The notes beneath the pieces were generated by a model, which did not search any database, had not been told where the DNA came from, and saw only the letters and a list, made by a program, of their open reading frames with translations. This document shows positions 7,430 through 12,718 of a DNA stretch of 17,292 bases, one piece after another. The stretch spans positions 1 through 17,292 of the forward strand of contig JAAUZW010000009.1 of the NCBI GenBank assembly GCA_014804385.1. Direction: 5' to 3'. The DNA comes from Lachnospiraceae bacterium (GTDB lineage: Bacteria > Bacillota > Clostridia > Lachnospirales > Lachnospiraceae). A program made the position numbers and the translations under genes. Within the stretch, counting starts at the first letter, position 1. Each line of letters opens with the position of its first letter.

Positions 7430-8122
7430 TCACTCGAAATAATCATCTTGCTTTTTCAGTTCAAAAATGAGTTTCACAATCGCCTGCACACAAGCTGCAA
7501 TCAGGAAGAGGATCCATGTGATATACCATTTATAAGTGGTAAAGCTGATGATAAAATACAGGATCAATGTGATTGTCCATATGATGGAATTAATAGATTT
7601 CCTGACTGCCTTTTCCTTATTGCTGCTGTACTTTGCCTCCTTATACAACTCTACCATGTCATCTTTCTCCCTTTTTGTGTAACCGGGATACATGTTTGCC
7701 GCATACACAAGCATGACTGTCGGTGCAATGCATATCAGCAGAGCAATCACAAAACCAGGCGCTGCCAAATCATATCTGTAACTCCTTGTTATCTCACTAA
7801 TCAAGCCAAAGAAAAAGAATACGGCTCCCGCGAAAATATACAATCCTACCGCAGTGGCAGTAAACATTGCCTTTTTCTTTCTCTCCTTTTCCGGCAGGGC
7901 GAGCAGATTCCGTTCCTCCACCTCCGGGAAAAGTTCTGTCACATCACCGATCGACTCTACCACATTATGATAGGCATCCTCCTCGGAATATCCGTCTGCC
8001 ACCATGTCATCATATTTATCCATGGCATTCTGCATCATCTCCTGTTTCAGATCAAGCGCCTTTCTTGTCTTTGGCGCATCTGCAAATAATTCGTTAAAAT
8101 GCAGTGTGATTTTTTCTTTCAT
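7430..8122 (-). CDS. HAAS/DUF1700-type membrane protein (permease-prefix-like domain)
   Basis: The N-terminal 80 or so residues contain ADAPKTRKALDLKQEMMQNAMDKY-like sequence followed by GYSEEDAYHNVVESIGD, the helical HAAS (DUF1700) signature usually found beside PadR regulators. Four membrane helices follow, in two pairs: about residues 84-107 and 117-142, then two closely spaced near 178-222. The protein ends with the charged KKQDDYFE. I placed the start at 8122 because GGAGGAG lies 6 bases before that ATG. The upstream in-frame ATGs at 8155 (one base after the padR stop) and 8137 have poorer ribosome binding sites. The chosen start gives 230 residues and the family-typical opening MKEKITLHFNELF. 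It probably partners the PadR protein and the surface protein encoded next to it; its biochemical function is not known. Confidence 0.85.
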   Translation of the reverse strand: MKEKITLHFNELFADAPKTRKALDLKQEMMQNAMDKYDDMVADGYSEEDAYHNVVESIGDVTELFPEVEERNLLALPEKERKKKAMFTATAVGLYIFAGAVFFFFGLISEITRSYRYDLAAPGFVIALLICIAPTVMLVYAANMYPGYTKREKDDMVELYKEAKYSSNKEKAVRKSINSIIWTITLILYFIISFTTYKWYITWILFLIAACVQAIVKLIFELKKQDDYFE

Positions 8123-8156
8123 TGTCTTCTCCTCCATATAAATTGCCTCTTTCATC

Positions 8157-8480
8157 TTATTTTAAAAGTTGATCGATAATTTCCTTAGCTTCCTGCCACT
8201 CCTGTTTATAACCCTGATATGCCTTTCTGCCCTCGTCCGTTATGGCATAATAGCGGCGTCTTGCTCCGACTGTCTCATCTCCCCAGTAGGTTCTGATACT
8301 GCCTGCCTGTTCCAGCCGCCGAAAAGCTGAGTAAAGTGTTGCTTCCTTTAATTCATAGGCATTGTTGGTCTTCTTCATAATGTCCTTATTGATCTGATAA
8401 CCGTAGCTGTCCTGTTCCAAAAGATGTGAAAGTATTATCGCTTCCGTATGTCCCCTGAGAATATCCGATGTGATCGACAA
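8157..8480 (-). CDS. PadR-family transcriptional regulator
   Basis: A 107-residue protein with the compact PadR winged-helix fold: SDILRGHTEAIILSHLLEQD opens helix 1, SYGYQINKDI is the conserved segment, ATLYSAFRRLEQAGSI is the recognition helix region, and the wing GARRRYYAITDEGRKAY leads to a short C-terminal dimerisation helix. The start is a TTG, placed by the family-typical N-terminus. The Shine-Dalgarno AAGGGGG, 7 bases upstream, can pair with one G-U. An AAGGAG also overlaps this space but lies too close to the TTG. It is the first gene of a three-gene operon, and the promoter is covered with GGTATA/TATACC half-sites, so autorepression is likely. The inducing signal cannot be read from the sequence; relatives respond to antibiotics, phenolics or envelope stress. 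Confidence 0.93.
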   Translation of the reverse strand: MSITSDILRGHTEAIILSHLLEQDSYGYQINKDIMKKTNNAYELKEATLYSAFRRLEQAGSIRTYWGDETVGARRRYYAITDEGRKAYQGYKQEWQEAKEIIDQLLK

Positions 8481-8507
8481 ACTCCTTCCCCCTTTCTCAC
8501 ATGCTCT

Positions 8508-8585
8508 GGTATATTATATTCCTTATTATCTATACCAACTGATATACAATATATATTGATATACCTCGCCTGTCAAGGTATATCA
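8508..8585 (-). promoter_or_regulatory. padR operon promoter with likely PadR operators
   Basis: TTGACA (8576-8571) and TATATT (8553-8548) are 17 bases apart on the minus strand, with a predicted start near 8541. The -35 is flanked by the perfect 9-bp inverted repeat TGATATACC (8557-8565) and GGTATATCA (8577-8585). A direct copy TGATATAC lies at 8540-8547, next to the start site. A further GGTATA/TATACC pair (8508-8513, 8531-8536) sits in the leader. The arrangement is what an autoregulated PadR operator would look like; PadR binding is an inference. Confidence 0.75.
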
Positions 8586-8610
8586 TCAAAACAAAGATAA
8601 AATAATCCAT

Positions 8611-8652
8611 TTAAAAAGGTTCGGAATGTCTTATGAAACATTTCGAACCTTT
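8611..8652 (-). terminator. intrinsic terminator after the GH3 gene
   Basis: Arms AAAGGTTCGGAATGT (8615-8629) and ACATTTCGAACCTTT (8638-8652) form a 15-bp stem with one mismatch and an 8-nt loop. On the minus strand it runs into TTTTTAAA. A second small inverted repeat, GCCATAT/ATATGGC (8671-8677, 8683-8689), lies between the GH3 stop and this terminator. Nothing else is seen between 8586 and 8714. Confidence 0.8.
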
Positions 8653-8714
8653 AACCGCTCAATTTCGTCCGCCATATATATGATATGGCATTGTGCATTT
8701 TACATCACTGACAC

Positions 8715-10823
8715 CTACTTCACAGGCACTTCCACGCTCTTCTTCCCTGAAAGCGCTTCCGTTCTGGCATCCGGTTGTCCCGTTCCCACGTAGAGCAGGC
8801 ACTTATCGCTGCCCTTTTGGAACTTACCCTCCTCGTCTACCACCAGAAAGGCTTCTCCCGGCACCTTGATCTCAATCTCCCTGCTCTCTCCCGCCTCCAG
8901 GGAGACCCTCTGAAAAGCGCACAGGCTGTGATTGGGCACCGCATAAGCCGATGCCGGGTCTTTCACATAAATCTGTACCACATCGTCCGTAGAAACGGTT
9001 CCCGCATTTTTCATCTTCGCGCATATCACCACATCACGGGAAACCGGATCCTGCGAGACAACAGATGCACTCTCCACCCGCACATCACCATAGGTCAGTC
9101 CATAGCCGAAGGGATATAACGCCTCTCCCTCTATATAGCGGTAGGTTCTGCCTTTCATGCTGTAATCCTCAAAGTCGGGCAGCTCCTCCAGGGATTGATA
9201 GAAAGTCACCGGCAGCTTCCCGGACGGGGAATAGTCTCCAAACAGAAGATCCGCCACCGCCTTGCCGCCTCTCGCTCCGGGATACCAAAGCTGCAGAACC
9301 GCCGCCGCTTTCTCCTGCGCCAGAGTAAGGTCGATCGCGCTTCCAGACATCAGGCACACGACCACCGGCTTTCCTGTGGCAAGCACTGTTTCCATCAGCT
9401 TTCTCTGGGATGCGGGAAGATTCAGATCCACCTTATCTCCGGAGGCATAGCTATTTCCGGTGTCGCCCTCCTCGCCTTCCAATGTCTCATTTAATCCCAC
9501 ACAGAGCACCACCACATCGCTGTGCTTTGCCACTGTGACCGCCTCGGAGATCCGATCATTCTCCCGGGCCAGACCTTCTACCCGATCCTTAAACAGATGG
9601 GATCCCTCAGAAAACAAAACTCTCCCATTATGTCCGACTTTGTCCTGTATTCCTTCTAAAACAGTAATGTATCGTGAAGACGTTCCATGATAATTTCCAA
9701 TCAACGCTTCCCGGCTGTTGGCGTTCGGCCCGATCACACCGATGGTCTTTCCTGTGGAAAGCGGCAGGACACCGTCATTCTTTAAGAGCACCACGGACTC
9801 TCTGGTCAGTTGTTCCGCCACCGCCAGATGCTCCTCACATTCCACTTTCTCATAGGGGATGCTGTCGTACTCGGTTTTCTCAAACAAACCCAGCATATAT
9901 CTGGTAGTGAACGCCCGCACCGCCGCCTCTGTGATCTCCGCCTCCGTCACCAGACCCTGTTTTAACGCATTTAAGAGATACTGATAGGTCACGCCACAGT
10001 TGATATCGCAGCCCGCCTGCAAAGCCATAGCCGCAGATTCCTCCATGGTGCCGGTTACCATATGATGTTCATGAAAATCCCGAATCGCCCAGCAGTCAGA
10101 AACATAATGTCCCTGAAAGCCCCACTCGCCCCGCAAAATGTCCTGCATCAATGTCTTACTGCCACAGCAGGGCTCTCCGTTGGTGCGGTTGTAGGCTCCC
10201 ATCACTGCCTCCACTCCTGCTTCCTGCACGCAGGCGCGGAAAGCGGGCAGATAGGTCTCCGCCATATCCTTTTTAGAAACCACCGCATTAAACTCATGAC
10301 GAAGCTCCTCCGGCCCGGAATGCACCGCAAAGTGTTTTGCGCAGGCGGCGGCCTTTAACAGATCGCCGTCTCCCTGCAGGCCTTCCACATAGGCCACGCC
10401 CATTCTGGAGGTGAGGTAAGGATCCTCCCCGAATGTCTCCTGTCCTCTGCCCCATCTGGGATCTCTGAAAATATTGACATTGGGGGACCAGAAGGTCAGG
10501 CCCTTATAGATATCTCTGTCATTTTCCGCTACATTGGCGTTATATTTTGCGCGTCCTTCCGTAGCCGCCACATCTCCCGCCTTCCGAACCAGCGCCTCAT
10601 CAAAGGCAGCAGCCATGCCGATGGCCTGGGGAAAGCTGGTCGCCACGCCCTGCCTCGCCACGCCGTGCAGAGCCTCTCCCCACCAGTTATAGGCCGGAAT
10701 ACCAAGCCTCTCGATCGCCGGCGCATCGTAGCGAAGCTGGGAAGCCCGCTCCTCGATTGTCATCTGACTCACCAGATCCTCTGCCATTTTTCTTGCCTTT
10801 TCACGATTTATCATCTTATTCAT
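8715..10823 (-). CDS. glycoside hydrolase family 3 protein (beta-glucosidase or beta-xylosidase type)
   Basis: A 702-residue exo-acting glycosidase that should release single sugars from the non-reducing ends of beta-linked oligosaccharides. The N-terminal barrel has YNWWGEALHGVAR (45-57), DPRWGRGQETFGEDP (121-135), AKHFAVHSGPE (162-172) and the nucleophile loop YVSDCWAI, with Asp243 as the expected nucleophile. The second alpha/beta domain carries NETLEGEEGD, which probably holds the acid/base glutamate, then VDLNLPASQ. A fibronectin-III-like domain fills about the last 100 residues (YPFGYGLTYG opens it). There is no signal peptide, so it should act in the cytoplasm on imported oligosaccharides. 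I chose the ATG at 10823 because GGAGG lies 5 bases upstream; an in-frame ATG at 10835 lacks a site. The YNWWGEALHGV signature resembles xylosidase-like GH3 members, but substrate cannot be decided from sequence. It stands alone, without transporter or sugar regulator nearby. Confidence 0.93.
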   Translation of the reverse strand: MNKMINREKARKMAEDLVSQMTIEERASQLRYDAPAIERLGIPAYNWWGEALHGVARQGVATSFPQAIGMAAAFDEALVRKAGDVAATEGRAKYNANVAENDRDIYKGLTFWSPNVNIFRDPRWGRGQETFGEDPYLTSRMGVAYVEGLQGDGDLLKAAACAKHFAVHSGPEELRHEFNAVVSKKDMAETYLPAFRACVQEAGVEAVMGAYNRTNGEPCCGSKTLMQDILRGEWGFQGHYVSDCWAIRDFHEHHMVTGTMEESAAMALQAGCDINCGVTYQYLLNALKQGLVTEAEITEAAVRAFTTRYMLGLFEKTEYDSIPYEKVECEEHLAVAEQLTRESVVLLKNDGVLPLSTGKTIGVIGPNANSREALIGNYHGTSSRYITVLEGIQDKVGHNGRVLFSEGSHLFKDRVEGLARENDRISEAVTVAKHSDVVVLCVGLNETLEGEEGDTGNSYASGDKVDLNLPASQRKLMETVLATGKPVVVCLMSGSAIDLTLAQEKAAAVLQLWYPGARGGKAVADLLFGDYSPSGKLPVTFYQSLEELPDFEDYSMKGRTYRYIEGEALYPFGYGLTYGDVRVESASVVSQDPVSRDVVICAKMKNAGTVSTDDVVQIYVKDPASAYAVPNHSLCAFQRVSLEAGESREIEIKVPGEAFLVVDEEGKFQKGSDKCLLYVGTGQPDARTEALSGKKSVEVPVK

Positions 10824-10849
10824 ACACACCTCCATTAATATTTAAGGTA

Positions 10850-10878
10850 TTGACAAAAAGAGTATGTTTTGATACACT
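10850..10878 (+). promoter_or_regulatory. promoter of tRNA-Thr
   Basis: TTGACA (10850-10855), a 17-base spacer and TACACT (10873-10878). Transcription should start near 10885, about 33 bases before the mature tRNA. It diverges from the GH3 gene, whose start is only 27 bases to the left; no convincing minus-strand promoter for GH3 was found in this gap. Confidence 0.75.
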
Positions 10879-10913
10879 GTAATTCGGTGACAAAAGACTT
10901 GCTCTTTTTGTCA
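10851..10913. repeat. 12-bp inverted repeat bracketing the tRNA-Thr promoter
   Basis: TGACAAAAAGAG (10851-10862) and its perfect inverse CTCTTTTTGTCA (10902-10913) enclose 39 bp that hold the tRNA promoter. A third, shorter copy TGACAAAAGA (10889-10898) can pair with the right arm to give a small hairpin in the tRNA leader. Meaning unknown: an operator for GH3, a tRNA-processing structure, or chance in AT-rich DNA. Confidence 0.6.
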
Positions 10914-10917
10914 GCAG

Positions 10918-10990
10918 GCTGCTGTGGCTCAGTCGGTAGAGCGTCGCATTGGTAGTGCGGAGGTCACGGGTCCGATTCCCGTCAGCAGCT
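10918..10990 (+). tRNA. tRNA-Thr(GGT)
   Basis: A complete cloverleaf of 73 nt. The acceptor stem is GCTGCTG/CAGCAGC, the D stem GCTC/GAGC has loop AGTCGGTA, and the anticodon stem TCGCA/TGCGG (one T-G wobble) has loop TTGGTAG. The T stem ACGGG/CCCGT has loop TCCGATT. The anticodon is GGT, reading ACC and ACU (Thr). The discriminator base is T. CCA is not encoded, so it must be added after transcription. It has its own promoter and is followed 14 bp later by a terminator. Confidence 0.97.
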
Positions 10991-11004
10991 TTGTTTAACA
11001 GATT

Positions 11005-11034
11005 TACCCTCTGCTCAGGCAGGGGTATTTTTAT
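11005..11034 (+). terminator. intrinsic terminator of tRNA-Thr
   Basis: TACCC(T)CTGC pairs with GCAGGGGTA around the tetraloop TCAG, giving nine pairs with a single bulged T, followed by TTTTTATT. Between 11035 and the sigH promoter at 11096 nothing else is visible. Confidence 0.85.
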
Positions 11035-11095
11035 TATAACACAAAATCCAGGGAAACGTGCCCTTAAAGACAGCATTGTATTTATCGCAAAGAAA

Positions 11096-11124
11096 TTGTT
11101 AAAAAAAAGAAAAGATGCTAGAAT
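11096..11124 (+). promoter_or_regulatory. probable sigma-A promoter of sigH
   Basis: TTGTTA (11096-11101), 17 bases (mostly A) and TAGAAT (11119-11124). The transcript would start near 11131, leaving a leader of about 45 nt. No hairpin or known repressor site was recognised in the leader. Confidence 0.65.
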
Positions 11125-11175
11125 AAATTCTGTAAAATGAACATTTTGACATAACACCCCTGAATGGAGATTATC

Positions 11176-11790
11176 ATGCAGGAAGATTATACCGGATACA
11201 GTGACGAAGAGCTCCTGATCCGTCTGCGGGACGGCGAACAGGGGATCACAGATCACATTATGAATAAATATAAGAATCTGGTGAGAAGCAAGGCGAAATC
11301 CATGTACATTCTGGGCGCAGACAGCGAGGATCTGATCCAGGAGGGCATGATCGGGCTCTTTAAAGCCATCCGCGACTACGACGCCGGCCGGGACGCCAGC
11401 TTCTTTACCTTCGCGGATCTGTGCGTCTCCAGACAGATGTACACGGCGGTACAGGCTTCCAGAAGACAGAAGCATATCCCGCTCAACAACTATATATCTC
11501 TCTACGGGAACGTATCCACAAATCGGGATGGCGAGGAGGAGCCGCTGCTCAATATACTTTGTTCTGATGCCGGACCCAACCCCGAGGATCTGGTCATAGA
11601 TAAGGAAAATGTGGACAGACTGGAAATGCTCATCGACAAGGAACTGAGCAGCTTTGAAAAGCAGGTGCTGGATCTGTACCTGACGGGTATGGGCTACCAG
11701 CAGATCGCGAAGGTACTGGGACGGGACGAGAAATCTACAGACAACGCCCTGCAGCGGATCAAGAACAAACTTAAGCGGGCAATCCGATAA
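11176..11790 (+). CDS. sigH: RNA polymerase sporulation/transition-state sigma factor SigH (sigma-30)
   Basis: A 204-residue sigma-70-type factor that directs RNA polymerase to early-sporulation and transition-state promoters in Bacillus and clostridia. Region 2 is well preserved: KYKNLVRSKAKSMYILGADS, EDLIQEGMIGLFKAIRDYD (51-69) and the promoter-melting segment FADLCVSRQMYTAVQASRRQ, then KHIPLNNYISL as in SigH proteins. Region 4 has LSSFEKQVLDLYLTGMGYQQ IAKVLGRDEKSTDNALQRIK, the helix-turn-helix for -35 recognition. I place the start at 11176, where GGAG lies six bases upstream; an in-frame ATG at 11164 would add four residues but lacks a site. It is monocistronic here. In Bacillus subtilis sigH follows rlmB and rae1; here it is about 10 kb from rlmB and on the opposite strand. 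Confidence 0.96.
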   Translation: MQEDYTGYSDEELLIRLRDGEQGITDHIMNKYKNLVRSKAKSMYILGADSEDLIQEGMIGLFKAIRDYDAGRDASFFTFADLCVSRQMYTAVQASRRQKHIPLNNYISLYGNVSTNRDGEEEPLLNILCSDAGPNPEDLVIDKENVDRLEMLIDKELSSFEKQVLDLYLTGMGYQQIAKVLGRDEKSTDNALQRIKNKLKRAIR

Positions 11791-11812
11791 TACAGGAATA
11801 AAATCATGTTTT

Positions 11813-11945
11813 CGCAAGTTACGGGGCAGAGCCCCGAAAAACCTGCGGTTTTCCGGGGTCGCTTCGCTCGTCAAATGAACGAAGATGTATCTGCTCGAAC
11901 AAGTTCGGCATATACATCTTCGTTCGCTTGACTCTGCCCTTTGCG
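11813..11945 (+). other. cloverleaf-like inverted-repeat element between sigH and tRNA-Val
   Basis: A three-way folding unit. The outer stem is GGGCAGAG (11824-11831) with CTCTGCCC (11932-11939), extended by CGCAA (11813-11817) with TTGCG (11941-11945). Arm 1 follows without a gap: CCCCGAAAAACC (11832-11843), loop TGC, GGTTTTCCGGGG (11847-11858), 12 positions with one mismatch. Arm 2: TCAA (11871-11874) with TTGA (11928-11931), then GAACGAAGATGTAT (11877-11890) with ATACATCTTCGTTC (11912-11925), capped by GCTCGAAC/GTTCGGC. Only 12 bases (11859-11870) are an unpaired linker. No open reading frame is evident and there is no strong T run, so it is not a standard terminator, though it may stop sigH transcripts. 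It could be a miniature mobile element or a small structured RNA. AATCAT occurs on both sides (11802-11807, 11954-11959). Confidence 0.75.
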
Positions 11946-11956
11946 CATATTATAAT
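11928..11956 (+). promoter_or_regulatory. promoter of tRNA-Val, with its -35 inside the cloverleaf element
   Basis: TTGACT (11928-11933), 17 bases, then a perfect TATAAT (11951-11956). Transcription should begin near 11963, about 22 bases before the tRNA. The -35 is made of the last arm-2 bases and the first outer-stem bases of the cloverleaf element. Confidence 0.75.
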
Positions 11957-11984
11957 CATATATAAGTTGTACATATTTTACTAT

Positions 11985-12058
11985 GGAAGCATAGCTCAGC
12001 TGGGATGAGCGCTCGCCTGACTAGCGGGAGGTCAAGGGTTCGAGCCCCTTTGCTCCCA
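11985..12058 (+). tRNA. tRNA-Val(GAC)
   Basis: A 74-nt cloverleaf. The D stem GCTC/GAGC has loop AGCTGGGAT. The anticodon stem CTCGC/GCGGG has loop CTGACTA, anticodon GAC, reading GUC and GUU (Val). The T stem AAGGG/CCCTT has loop TTCGAGC, the variable loop is AGGTC and the discriminator is A. CCA is not encoded. The acceptor stem GGAAGCA/TGCTCCC has an A-C mismatch at position 3-70; all other stems are intact. It has its own promoter and terminator, so it is probably functional. Confidence 0.93.
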
Positions 12059-12060
12059 TC

Positions 12061-12092
12061 AAAAAACCGGATGCACAGGCACCCGGTTTTTT
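12061..12092. terminator. bidirectional intrinsic terminator between tRNA-Val and ispF
   Basis: AAAAAACCGG-A-TGC / GCA-C-CCGGTTTTTT around the loop ACAG. The A run on one side and T run on the other let it act for the tRNA on the plus strand and for the panT-to-ispF operon on the minus strand. Confidence 0.9.
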
Positions 12093-12119
12093 CTATGTCG
12101 GACAGACAGTAATACTTCC

Positions 12120-12668
12120 CTAGTCGTTTTTTACTGCCGGGCAGCCCTCACATCCGGCACAGTTTCGCGCCGATACGTCCTCACTGTAAAGTTCTCTGGG
12201 ACTTGTAAGCAGACAGATGGCCTGGGCGGAAATACCCTCGCCCTTGCCCGTAAAGCCTAACCCCTCCTCGGTGGTGGCCTTCACATTCACCTGACTGCTC
12301 TCTATTCCCAGCGCTTTTGCAATGTTTGTGCGCATCTCATCGATATAAGGCCGCATCTTCGGCGCCTGGGCAATGATCGTGGCATCAATATTCTCCACCA
12401 GAAAAAGTGATTCTTCCAAAAGCCCCGCCACATGCTCCAGAAGCTTCAGCGATGAAATTCCCTGATAGGCAGGATCTGTGTCCGGGAAATGCTTCCCGAT
12501 ATCTCCCAGAGCCGCCGCGCCAAGCAGGGCATCCATTATGGCATGAAGGAGCACATCCGCATCCGAGTGCCCCAGAAGCCCCTTCTCGTAAGGAATCTCC
12601 ACCCCGCCGATGATACACTTGCGGCCTTCCACCAGTCTATGCACGTCATACCCCATTCCGATTCTCAT
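12120..12668 (-). CDS. ispF: 2-C-methyl-D-erythritol 2,4-cyclodiphosphate synthase with a cysteine-rich C-terminal tail
   Basis: Catalyses ring closure of CDP-methylerythritol 2-phosphate to the cyclodiphosphate in the non-mevalonate isoprenoid pathway; family members are trimers. MRIGMGYDVHRL starts the protein, with metal ligands Asp8, His10 and His42 (LLGHSDADVLLHA). GDIGKHFPDTDP (55-66) and KATTEEGLGFTGKGEGISAQ (130-149) complete the active site. The start at 12668 has GGAGG four bases upstream; an in-frame ATG at 12719 would add 17 residues that do not belong to the family. The conserved fold ends near residue 156, yet the protein continues to 182 with a tail containing NCAGCEGC (three cysteines spaced C-x2-C-x2-C), which IspF does not usually carry. 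It is last in the panT-coaX-coaBC-MATE-ispF operon, 50 bp after the MATE gene. Confidence 0.94.
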   Translation of the reverse strand: MRIGMGYDVHRLVEGRKCIIGGVEIPYEKGLLGHSDADVLLHAIMDALLGAAALGDIGKHFPDTDPAYQGISSLKLLEHVAGLLEESLFLVENIDATIIAQAPKMRPYIDEMRTNIAKALGIESSQVNVKATTEEGLGFTGKGEGISAQAICLLTSPRELYSEDVSARNCAGCEGCPAVKND

Positions 12669-12718
12669 ATTTCCTCCATTCCGAAGCGTCACAAATTCCC
12701 GCTTGTAAAAAATGCTCA

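Noticed and set aside
10816..11874. A 352-codon open frame on the minus strand opposite tRNA-Thr and sigH
   Set aside because: It runs antisense through a perfect tRNA and a clear SigH gene, has no domain signature, and its start lies inside the structured element.
11813..11945. Simple rho-independent terminator of sigH
   Set aside because: The folded region is far larger than a terminator, has three branches and is not followed by a T run; it may still reduce read-through.
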